NCBI GenBank assembly: GCA_035691285.1
Contig: DASSJI010000195.1
Coordinates: forward strand, 1 to 19,671
Origin: DATFEN01 sp035691285
Lineage (GTDB): Bacteria; Acidobacteriota; Vicinamibacteria; Fen-336
DNA: 19,671 nucleotides
Reading direction: 5' to 3'
Shown: positions 7,588 through 13,418 of the stretch, piece after piece
Numbering within the stretch: the first letter of the stretch is position 1
How the letters are laid out: every line of letters begins with the position of its first letter
Notes under the pieces: model-generated
Database searches by the model: none
Told to the model about the DNA's origin: nothing
The model's input: the letters and a program-made list of their open reading frames with translations, nothing else
Position numbers and translations under genes: made by a program

Positions 7588-9992
7588 CGCCACGTGACCT
7601 GGTTCTTGTAGATCTCGCCGCGGGACGTCTTCACCACGACCTCCATCGCCCACGACTGGGTGTCTTCCTTCCAGACGTTGCCCGCCAGGGAGATCAGGTT
7701 GGCGCGCTGGCCGGGCGCCACGTCCTTGACCTGGGGCGGGACCGGCCCGCTCACGCGGCGGCCGTTGGTCGTGGTGGTGACGACCATCTCCTTGACCTGG
7801 ATCGGCGCGCTGCCTTCGTTGAGCAGCGTGATCTTCACCGTGTAGGTGTCTCCGGGCTTGACGGCGCTCGGCTCGACGTCGAAGCCGATCCTGCCGGGCA
7901 GCTCGGCGGCCTGGGTGCCCTTCTTCACGGCGACGCCGGCGGACTCCTCGAAGCCCGGCGGGATGTTCCCCGCGGTGGACTCGGCGGCCGTCGCCGAGGT
8001 CTTCCCCACCGCGAACGTCTTGCCGGAAGCGACCCTGGCTCCGCCGCCCGCCGCCGCGGCCTGGGCCAGGGCGCGTGCCTGCACGGCGCTGCTCTTGCCG
8101 AGGATCGCGCGCTGGTTCGCCGGGTCGAGGCCGAGCGCCGAGTCGAAGAGGGAGATCGCGGCGTCGTACTGCTGTCCGGACAGGGCGGCGTCGGCCTTGC
8201 CCAGGATGTCGTTGATCTGCGCCGAGCGCTGGGCCGCCTGCTGCTGGGCCTGCTGCTGCGCCGCGCTGGCGGTGGCGCGCTGCCTCGCGTCCTGGATCTG
8301 CGTCATGAGGCGCGGCCCGCTCGCGTCCCACGGCGCGTCGGCGGCGCCGGCACGGGCCTCGGACTCGGCGGTGGCGAAGTCTCCGCGGGCGAGGGCGCTG
8401 CGGGCCGCGTCGAAGCGCTGCGCGGCCTTCTGGCCGTTCATGGCGTTCTGCAGGACCGTCCTGGCCGTGGCGCTCGTCGCGTCCTCGCGCAGGGCGGCCT
8501 GCGCCTGGTCGACGGCGCGGTCGTAGTCGCCCTTCTGGAAGGCGGCCTGGGCGTTCCGGACCGCGGCGGCGCCTTTGCCCTCCACCGGCCCCAGGGTCGG
8601 CGGCGGAGCCGTGGTCGGGGGCGGCGTCACGGCCAGCGTGGGCGGCGGCGGTGTGGGAACCGGCGTCGGCGGGGGCGTCTCGCGGATCACCACCACCTGC
8701 GGCTTGTCGGGCTTCAGCAGGAGGAAGGCGCCGATGCCGACGATGGCCACGGCCATCACGCCGAGGATCACGTAGAGCATCGGCGTTCCGGCGGGAGCCG
8801 GCGGATGCGGGGCGGGGCGAGCCACGGGGGCCGGCGCCGTCGGTCGCACGATGGTCGGAGCGGCGCCTCCGGCTCGCGTCGGCGCTCCGCCGACCACGGT
8901 GGCGGCGGACCCGCGCAAGGTGGCCGCGCGCGACGCGCCGGCCGCCGTGGCCGCCCGCGCCACGGTGGGGGCCGAGGCGACCGTCCGGCTCAGCCCGACG
9001 CCGCTGCCGCCAACGTCCTCGGTCACGAGCGTCGGGCCCGAGGCATCGGTGAGCGGCTGGGGCGGTGTCGAGGGCGGCGGCCCGAGGTCCACGAGGCCGG
9101 CCAGCGCGTGCTCGGCCGCCTCTCCCGTCGCATGGGCCTTGAGGTACTCCTTCAGCTCCTGTGCGAAGTCGTAGGCGGTCTGGTAGCGCTCCTCCAGGTC
9201 CTTCGCGAGGGCCTTCCTGAGGATCGGCATCAGCGCTTCGTATTCTGGGCCCTCCGGGATGAGGTTCCACGCCGGCTCCTCGTGGGTGATCTTGTAGAAG
9301 ATCGCCATGAGGTTCTCGGAGTGGAACGGGCGCTTGCCGGCGAGCAGCTCGTACAGCATGCAGCCGACGCTGAAGAGGTCGCTGCGGCCGTCGACCTTGG
9401 CGCCCTTCACCTGCTCCGGCGACATGTAGTCGGCCGTGCCCACGATGTTGCCGGTGCCGGTCATGGACGCGGTCGTGAGCCGCGCCACCCCGAAGTCCAT
9501 GATCTTCGCGGTGCCGTCCTGGTTCAGGAACACGTTCGCTGGCTTGATGTCGCGGTGGACGATGCCGGCTTGATGGGCGTGGGCCAGCCCCGAGAGCACC
9601 TGGATCATCACGTTGACCTTGCGCTCCAGCGTCATGGGCGGCGTGGCGCGCATGCCCTTCTGGAGATCCATGCCCTTCAGGAGCTCCATGGCGATGAAGG
9701 GCGAGCCGTCCGCCGCGTTGCCGAGGTCGAAGACGTTCACCACGTTCGGGTGGGTCATCTTCGCGACGGCCTTCGCCTCGCGCTCGAAGCGGTGCTTCAG
9801 CTCGGGGTCGTCGGCGATGGTCGAGACCATCACCTTGAGCGCGACGTCACGCTCGAGGACGGTGTCGTGGGCGAGGTAGACCATGCCCATGGCGCCCTTG
9901 CCCAGCGGCTTCTGGATGTCGTACTTGCCGATGCGCTGCCCGGTCAGCTCCTTCATCGGAGCGGCGGGCGTCTTCTCGGGCTGCTCGCTCAT
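7584..9992 (-). CDS. Membrane-anchored Hanks-type Ser/Thr protein kinase with TPR-like and Ig-like C-terminal region
   Basis: This 802-aa protein has an N-terminal kinase domain (about residues 24-285): Gly-loop GKGAMG (31-36), ATP-binding Lys53 (VALKVM), catalytic HRDIKPAN (146-153), metal-binding DFG (166-168), SPEQ (191-194) and FSVGCMLYELLAGKRPF. All catalytic residues are present, so it should be active. A low-complexity Ala/Pro/Thr linker with repeated TV-A motifs (about 305-400) leads to one membrane helix (about 405-426) and a second Pro/Thr-rich linker. After that come TPR-like repeats (about 472-685, AAFQKGDYDRAVDQAQAAL and PANQRAILGKSS). A terminal beta-sandwich segment (about 700-802, PGDTYTVKITLLNEGSAPI) ends the chain. 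The sensor part is extracytoplasmic, as in PknB-type receptors, but with TPR/Ig-like rather than PASTA modules. It heads an operon with two exported proteins. Thr residues in the linker may be autophosphorylation sites read by FHA proteins. Confidence 0.95.
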   Translation of the reverse strand: MSEQPEKTPAAPMKELTGQRIGKYDIQKPLGKGAMGMVYLAHDTVLERDVALKVMVSTIADDPELKHRFEREAKAVAKMTHPNVVNVFDLGNAADGSPFIAMELLKGMDLQKGMRATPPMTLERKVNVMIQVLSGLAHAHQAGIVHRDIKPANVFLNQDGTAKIMDFGVARLTTASMTGTGNIVGTADYMSPEQVKGAKVDGRSDLFSVGCMLYELLAGKRPFHSENLMAIFYKITHEEPAWNLIPEGPEYEALMPILRKALAKDLEERYQTAYDFAQELKEYLKAHATGEAAEHALAGLVDLGPPPSTPPQPLTDASGPTLVTEDVGGSGVGLSRTVASAPTVARAATAAGASRAATLRGSAATVVGGAPTRAGGAAPTIVRPTAPAPVARPAPHPPAPAGTPMLYVILGVMAVAIVGIGAFLLLKPDKPQVVVIRETPPPTPVPTPPPPTLAVTPPPTTAPPPTLGPVEGKGAAAVRNAQAAFQKGDYDRAVDQAQAALREDATSATARTVLQNAMNGQKAAQRFDAARSALARGDFATAESEARAGAADAPWDASGPRLMTQIQDARQRATASAAQQQAQQQAAQRSAQINDILGKADAALSGQQYDAAISLFDSALGLDPANQRAILGKSSAVQARALAQAAAAGGGARVASGKTFAVGKTSATAAESTAGNIPPGFEESAGVAVKKGTQAAELPGRIGFDVEPSAVKPGDTYTVKITLLNEGSAPIQVKEMVVTTTTNGRRVSGPVPPQVKDVAPGQRANLISLAGNVWKEDTQSWAMEVVVKTSRGEIYKNQVTWR

Positions 9993-10010
9993 CGGGAACG
10001 CTGGATCGCG

Positions 10011-10016
10011 ATTCTA
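10011..10016 (-). promoter_or_regulatory. Candidate -10 box upstream of the kinase gene
   Basis: The minus strand reads TAGAAT here, one mismatch from TATAAT, and would start transcription about 11 nt before the kinase ATG. No convincing -35 box is found 16-18 nt upstream. The leader would be very short and no Shine-Dalgarno is seen. Confidence 0.3.
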
Positions 10017-10037
10017 CCCGATGTGGGGGCCCGTCGA

Positions 10038-10065
10038 CGGGCGCCGGCGCTCCCGCCGGCGCCCG
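10038..10065 (-). terminator. Strong hairpin after the pal stop codon
   Basis: A 12-bp perfect stem (10038-10049 with 10054-10065, core GGGCGCCGGCG) closes a 4-nt CTCC loop. It lies 11 nt beyond the pal stop and upstream of the kinase promoter candidate. It lacks a T-tract on both strands, so it may end or attenuate the pal transcript only partly. Confidence 0.5.
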
Positions 10066-10076
10066 CTCGCGGTCGG

Positions 10077-10634
10077 CTATCTCCCGCTCGTCTTGCCCGT
10101 CACCGTGAACGTGGCGCGCCGGTTGCGCGCCCAGCAGTCCTCGCTGGACTCACGGCAGAGAGGCACTTCCTTGCCGTAGGAGACCGACTTGAGCCGCGCG
10201 GCCGGCACGCCGAGCTGCATCAGGTAGTCGAACGCGGCCTTCGAGCGCCGCTCGCCCAGGGCCAGGTTGTACTCGACCGTGCCGCGCTCGTCGCAGTGGC
10301 CTTCGACCGTGACGCGGAGGAAGTCGAACTTCTTGAGGCTCTCGGCGTTCCTGGCCAGGATCTGGCGATCCTCCTCGCGGATGTCGGCCCTGTCGAAGTC
10401 GAAGTGGATGTCGGGAAGCAGGCCCATGCGGTTGATCTCGTCGCTGGACATGCCCTTGAGCCTCTCGTACTCGTTCTCCTGCGGGACGACGTCCCTGGGC
10501 GCCGACGGCGGCGGCGCCGGAGGCGGCGTCGCGGGCGCGACGGGCCGGGGCGCCTCTGGCGGAGGAGCGCTCTTTCCGCAGGCGACGAAACCAAGCGCGA
10601 GCAGCGCGACGGCGGCGAGGGCCGTAGTTCTCAT
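10077..10634 (-). CDS. pal: Peptidoglycan-associated lipoprotein (Pal), OmpA-like domain
   Basis: This 185-aa lipoprotein has a lipoprotein signal peptide ending in a relaxed lipobox (GFVAC, lipidated Cys19). A Pro-rich spacer (about 25-48) and an OmpA-like domain (about 78-182) follow. Diagnostic motifs are IHFDFDRADI, VTVEGHCDERGTVEYNLALGERRS and the terminal WARNRRATF, which bind diaminopimelate in peptidoglycan and match Pal proteins closely. It would tether the outer membrane to the cell wall. Two extra Cys (CRESSEDCW) could form a disulfide near the C-terminus. Of two adjacent start codons (GTG 10637, ATG 10634) I take the ATG, 8 nt after AAGGGG. Only 5 nt separate it from tatA. No tolQRA genes are seen. 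A PD40 propeller protein lies upstream in the same direction but is not a canonical TolB. Confidence 0.93.
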   Translation of the reverse strand: MRTTALAAVALLALGFVACGKSAPPPEAPRPVAPATPPPAPPPSAPRDVVPQENEYERLKGMSSDEINRMGLLPDIHFDFDRADIREEDRQILARNAESLKKFDFLRVTVEGHCDERGTVEYNLALGERRSKAAFDYLMQLGVPAARLKSVSYGKEVPLCRESSEDCWARNRRATFTVTGKTSGR

Positions 10635-10639
10635 CACGT

Positions 10640-10822
10640 TTACCCCTTCTTCTCTTCGAGTTCTTTGTTGCTGGGTTTTCCCTCGTCGTCCTTGATCGCC
10701 TTCTTGAAGTTCCGGATCCCCTCGCCGAGGCCCTTGCCCAGCTCCGGGATGCGGCTCGTGCCGAAGATGACGATCACGATGACGAAGATGAGGATCAGCT
10801 CAGGAAAGCCGAGACCGAACAT
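10640..10822 (-). CDS. tatA: Twin-arginine translocase subunit TatA
   Basis: This 60-aa protein has a single N-terminal membrane helix (PELILIFVIVIVIFG, about residues 7-21), a short hinge with FGTSRIPELGK, an amphipathic helix (GLGEGIRNFKKAIKDD) and a charged tail. This is the standard TatA/TatE architecture and length. It forms the pore-like oligomer through which folded twin-arginine precursors cross the inner membrane. The ATG start at 10822 has GGAGG 6 nt upstream. It is close to larE upstream (33 nt) and to pal downstream (5 nt), so it is probably cotranscribed with both. No tatC is visible in the window. TatB is unlikely given the short acidic/basic tail. Confidence 0.95.
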   Translation of the reverse strand: MFGLGFPELILIFVIVIVIFGTSRIPELGKGLGEGIRNFKKAIKDDEGKPSNKELEEKKG

Positions 10823-10855
10823 GATTCGCCTCCGGGGCGCGGCGGCCCTGGGAAA

Positions 10856-11695
10856 TCATACTCCACCCGCGACGTGCAGTACGCGCAGCGCCTCGTTCAA
10901 TCGGCCGCGGCGGTAGCCCTCCGGGTCCACCTGGACATCGACGTAGCCTGCCCGCTGGACGGCGGCCACCACGGCCGCGCGCAGATCCGCGTCGCCGAGG
11001 CGCTCGAGCTCGTCCCTGGCGAGCTCCACCCGCGCGGCGCCGCCGAGGTGGCGCACCCGCAGCTCGCGGAAGCCCAGGGCCTTCAGCGCGGCCTCTGCGC
11101 GTTCCACGCGGCGCATCGCCTCCGCCGTCACGGGCGTTCCGTACGGCAGGCGCGAGGCGAGGCAGGGCGACGCGGGCAGCTCGGCGGTCGGCAGCCCCAT
11201 GGCCCGGGAGAGGGCGCGCACGTCGCTCTTCGTCATGCCGGCGTCGGCCAGGGGACTCACGACGCCGGCCTCGGTCGCGGCGCGGTGGCCCGGACGGAAG
11301 TCGGCCAGGTCGTCGGCGATGAGGCCGTACGCCACGCGCGCAAAGCCACGCTCCCGGGCGAGCGGCAGCAGGCGCCGGAACAGCTCGCTCTTGCAGCGAT
11401 AGCAGCGGTCGGCCTCGTTCCTGACGTAGAGGGGGTCCTCGATCTCACGGGTTCGGATGGTCTCGTGGGCGAGGGCGAAGCCCCGCGCGACGGCCAGGGC
11501 CATGTCGCGCTGCTCCCCGGCGAGCGAGTCGGAGTCCGCCGTCACCGCCAGCGCCCGCGCGCCGAGGACGCGGCTCGCCCGCACCGCCAGGTACGCGCTG
11601 TCCACGCCTCCGCTGAAGGCCACGAGGACCGAGCCCAGCTCGGCGAGCCCCCGGTCGAGGCGTTCCTGCTTGGCTTCGGCGGAGAGGGGCCTCAT
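10856..11695 (-). CDS. larE: LarE-type ATP-dependent sulfur transferase (PP-loop family)
   Basis: This 279-aa cytoplasmic enzyme has the PP-loop SGGVDSAYLA (residues 28-37) that binds and adenylates with ATP. A CxxC in RCYRCKSELF (Cys98, Cys101) and a third Cys178 in ASPCLASRLPYGT (176-187) follow. LarE proteins insert sulfur into the nickel-pincer nucleotide cofactor. Those with one conserved Cys sacrifice it, while those with three carry an Fe-S cluster as sulfur donor. The three cysteines seen here suggest the cluster type, but this is inference. The start is ATG at 11695, sharing ATGA with the stop of the upstream LysW-like gene. No larA, larB or larC is in the window, so the substrate need not be the nickel-pincer precursor. 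ExsB/QueC-like relatives are less likely because of the PCLASRxPYG motif. Confidence 0.88.
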   Translation of the reverse strand: MRPLSAEAKQERLDRGLAELGSVLVAFSGGVDSAYLAVRASRVLGARALAVTADSDSLAGEQRDMALAVARGFALAHETIRTREIEDPLYVRNEADRCYRCKSELFRRLLPLARERGFARVAYGLIADDLADFRPGHRAATEAGVVSPLADAGMTKSDVRALSRAMGLPTAELPASPCLASRLPYGTPVTAEAMRRVERAEAALKALGFRELRVRHLGGAARVELARDELERLGDADLRAAVVAAVQRAGYVDVQVDPEGYRRGRLNEALRVLHVAGGV

Positions 11696-11859
11696 TCGTC
11701 CCAGTCGTCGTCGTCCTCGGGCGCCAGATCGAGCTCGAGGGGCGACAGCCCGACGACCTCGAGGTCGATGCCGCACTCGGGACACGAAATGATCTCGCCC
11801 TTGTCGACGTCGAACTCGTCGATCTCCACGTCGGCTTCGCAATCCGGGCAGACGGCCAT
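11692..11859 (-). CDS. lysW: LysW-like amino-group carrier protein
   Basis: This 55-aa acidic protein is too short for long-ORF finding. It has two CxxC pairs (Cys4/7 CPDC, Cys26/29 CPEC) forming a zinc ribbon, then the conserved IDLEVVGLSPLELDLAPE segment (31-48) and an acidic tail ending DDDDWDE. LysW of the aminoadipate lysine pathway has the same layout and ends EDWGE. Its C-terminal Glu side chain is amide-linked to the substrate amino group. Here the final Glu is kept and the penultimate Gly is Asp. An in-frame ATG at 11868 would add three residues, and AGGATG lies upstream of both. The stop overlaps the larE start (ATGA), and the PD40 gene ends 15 nt upstream. LysX, ArgX and LysZ homologues are absent here. 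It may be a carrier for a modification involving LarE, by inference. Confidence 0.87.
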   Translation of the reverse strand: MAVCPDCEADVEIDEFDVDKGEIISCPECGIDLEVVGLSPLELDLAPEDDDDWDE

Positions 11860-11874
11860 CGCCCGCATCCTACC

Positions 11875-12816
11875 TCACGGCCTGGGAGCCCACTGCGGCG
11901 ACCGGTAGGCGACGCGCCACGACCGCAGCAGGGGCCCGAGCTCCCTGCCCGCGGCGTCGAGGAGGCGCAGCTCCTCCACGTGGCGCGCTCGGAGCAGGGC
12001 CTCCAGCGGGTCGAAGCGCAGGTCGAAGGCGTACGTCGCGGCGAAGAAGCGGCCGTCCGGCGACGGCGCGAGGCTCCGATAGTACGTGGTGCCCTCGAAC
12101 ACCGGCTGGCGCTCCTTGCCGTCCGCGTCCATCGAGTCGGCTCCGAACAGCTTCTCCTCGCGCCACAGCCCCAGCAGCCGGCCGTCCTCCAGGAAGAGCG
12201 GGTGCCGCCACTTGCGGAAGCCGCCCGTGAGGCGGCGCGTCCGGCCGCTGTCCAGCTCGACTCGGAACAGGTTGTCCTCGCGCACGAACACCACGCCCTT
12301 GCCGTCGGGCGTGAAGACCGGCTCGGTCTCGTCCAGGCCGCGCGTGGTGACGAGGGGCAGGCGCCCCGTCGCCTGTCCCGTCGGGTCGAGCGGGTCGAGG
12401 AGCATGAGGTCCGACGAGACTTCCCCGGGACGACGCGCGGCGACGACCAGCGCCTGGCCGTCGGGCCGCCAGGACGGCGCCGCATCGCGCCAGTCGACGC
12501 CGAAGGTGAGGATGCGCACGTCTCCGCTGCGCAGGTCCACGTAGCCGACGCGTCCGCCGACCGAGAAGGCGACCCTGCCCTTGTCACGCGAGAGCGCCGG
12601 CTCGCGCACGCCCTCGGTGAAGTACGTGAGGCGCGTCTCCCGCCCGCTCGCGAGATCCCTCGCATAGAGCGCGTCGGAGCCGGTGCGGTCGCAGAGATAG
12701 AACAGGGTCCCGCTCAGGCCGGGGGGAAGGGACGTCTCGCGTTGCGCCAGCCCGTAAGCCACGGCCACGCCTCCCGCCACAACCAGCCCCAGCAGCCAGA
12801 GCAGACGCGCTCGCAC
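11875..12816 (-). CDS. Membrane-anchored PD40/TolB-like beta-propeller protein
   Basis: This 313-aa protein has an N-terminal hydrophobic helix (LLWLLGLVVAGGVAVAYGLA, about residues 5-24) acting as signal anchor. A periplasmic chain of WD40/PD40-like blades follows, such as SGTLFYLCDRTGSDALYARD, APSWRPDGQALVVAA, PVFTPDGKGVVFVRE and APSPDGRFFAATY. The PDG motif recurs at the blade turns as in TolB and DPP4-like propellers. The N-terminal TolB domain is missing, so it is not canonical TolB. A periplasmic scaffold or binding role is likely. I take the GTG at 12816 because everything further upstream in this frame is non-homologous and covers the regulatory region. There is no Shine-Dalgarno. It lies 15 nt before the LysW-like gene and probably starts the operon PD40-lysW-larE-tatA-pal. 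Confidence 0.78.
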   Translation of the reverse strand: MRARLLWLLGLVVAGGVAVAYGLAQRETSLPPGLSGTLFYLCDRTGSDALYARDLASGRETRLTYFTEGVREPALSRDKGRVAFSVGGRVGYVDLRSGDVRILTFGVDWRDAAPSWRPDGQALVVAARRPGEVSSDLMLLDPLDPTGQATGRLPLVTTRGLDETEPVFTPDGKGVVFVREDNLFRVELDSGRTRRLTGGFRKWRHPLFLEDGRLLGLWREEKLFGADSMDADGKERQPVFEGTTYYRSLAPSPDGRFFAATYAFDLRFDPLEALLRARHVEELRLLDAAGRELGPLLRSWRVAYRSPQWAPRP

Positions 12817-12823
12817 GTCGCGG

Positions 12824-12829
12824 AGTATA
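12824..12829 (-). promoter_or_regulatory. Candidate -10 box for the PD40-lysW-larE operon
   Basis: The minus strand reads TATACT, one mismatch from consensus. It lies 7 nt before the proposed GTG, so transcription would begin at or next to the start codon, giving a leaderless mRNA. No -35 box at standard spacing; TTGGAC occurs 24 nt upstream, which is too far. Confidence 0.3.
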
Positions 12830-12855
12830 GGTGGAGAGGCAGTCGATCCCTTCGT

Positions 12856-12896
12856 CCAACACAATGTATCCGGGCGTCCATTCTCCTGGATGTTGG
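12856..12896. promoter_or_regulatory. Imperfect inverted repeat, candidate upstream activator site
   Basis: CCAACA (12856-12861) faces TGTTGG (12891-12896), with ATCC and GGAT inside the arms. It lies about 57-97 nt upstream of the sigma-54 -24 element, a usual distance for an enhancer-binding site. The arms are short, so this may be chance. Confidence 0.25.
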
Positions 12897-12913
12897 CTAC
12901 CGCGTGGGGGCGT

Positions 12914-12926
12914 AAATCACTGATTT
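12914..12926. promoter_or_regulatory. Perfect 13-bp palindrome upstream of the sigma-54 promoter
   Basis: AAATCA-C-TGATTT is an exact inverted repeat in an AT-rich patch of an otherwise GC-rich intergenic region. Its centre is about 58 nt upstream of the predicted start site and about 33 nt upstream of the -24 element. It could be an operator, an activator half-site pair or a DNA-bending site. Confidence 0.45.
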
Positions 12927-12952
12927 TCAAAGGTCGGAGCATCCAATGCCTT

Positions 12953-12968
12953 GGGCACAGGCGTTGCA
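12953..12968 (+). promoter_or_regulatory. Sigma-54 promoter (-24/-12) for the small protein/TonB receptor operon
   Basis: GGGCAC-AGGCG-TTGCA matches the sigma-54 consensus TGGCAC-N5-TTGCA at all positions but the first, and the GG-N10-GC spacing is exact. The predicted start site is near 12979, giving a leader of about 79 nt before the GTG at 13058. No sigma-70 promoter of comparable quality is seen in front of this operon. Confidence 0.72.
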
Positions 12969-13057
12969 CGGCCGTCGTCATCCTGTTCACTCGTTTCGAC
13001 CCCAGTACACGAGACGTGTTTCCGGGGCTCTCTTGGAAGAGCCCGCAGGAGGGAACT

Positions 13058-13408
13058 GTGAACCGAACCATGCGCAACTGGGTCCGGGGAGCCGCGCTTC
13101 CCCTGGCCCTGCTGGTCGGCCTGACTTTCGCGGCGCCGCCTGCCAGCGCCGCCGAGGTCGCGGCGCCGGTGCCGGCGCCCGAGACGCCGTCCCAAACCCC
13201 GGTGGCCACGGCTGCGGCAGCCAAGGTCGCCGCACTCGATTCCGCCGAGCTGGCCGCGGCCACGCAAGACGCCGCCACCGAGCCCGAGAGCGGGTCGTCG
13301 TTCTTCAAGAGCCCCCGGGGCGTGATCGCCCTGGTGCTGGCCGTTGCGGGCGTGTCCTACGTGATCTACTCCTCGCAGAACGACCGCATCAACTCACCGA
13401 TTCGCTAG
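13058..13408 (+). CDS. Small bitopic envelope protein of unknown function
   Basis: This 116-aa protein has a signal peptide (about residues 1-32, cleavage near ASA-A). An Ala/Pro/Glu-rich linker (about 33-80) and one membrane helix near the C-terminus (GVIALVLAVAGVSYVIY, about 88-104) follow, then a short polar tail ending NDRINSPIR. The start is GTG at 13058: AGGAGGG lies 4 nt upstream of it and is 16 nt from the in-frame ATG at 13070, so the ribosome site decides for GTG. The gene follows a sigma-54 promoter with a leader of about 79 nt, and the receptor begins 10 nt after its stop. I do not recognise a family. It may be a small periplasmic/inner-membrane partner of the receptor, by position only. 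The linker is of low complexity and codes at very high GC. Confidence 0.8.
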   Translation: MNRTMRNWVRGAALPLALLVGLTFAAPPASAAEVAAPVPAPETPSQTPVATAAAAKVAALDSAELAAATQDAATEPESGSSFFKSPRGVIALVLAVAGVSYVIYSSQNDRINSPIR

Positions 13409-13418
13409 GAGGAGACCG

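Noticed and set aside
7588..9270. Long upstream extension of the 168-aa secreted protein
   Set aside because: It is an out-of-frame reading of the kinase gene; the GTGA overlap gives a better start with a signal peptide.
8805..10916. 703-aa plus-strand open frame across the kinase, pal and tatA genes
   Set aside because: It spans three well-supported minus-strand genes and has no motif.
10077..12816. Interpretation of the PD40 and Pal genes as a Tol-Pal operon
   Set aside because: The propeller protein lacks the TolB N-terminal domain and is separated from pal by lysW, larE and tatA; no tolQRA genes are seen.
12817..13308. N-terminal extension of the PD40 gene to 13308
   Set aside because: The extra residues cover the sigma-54 promoter and small-protein gene in antisense and show no homology; the GTG at 12816 begins right at the signal anchor.
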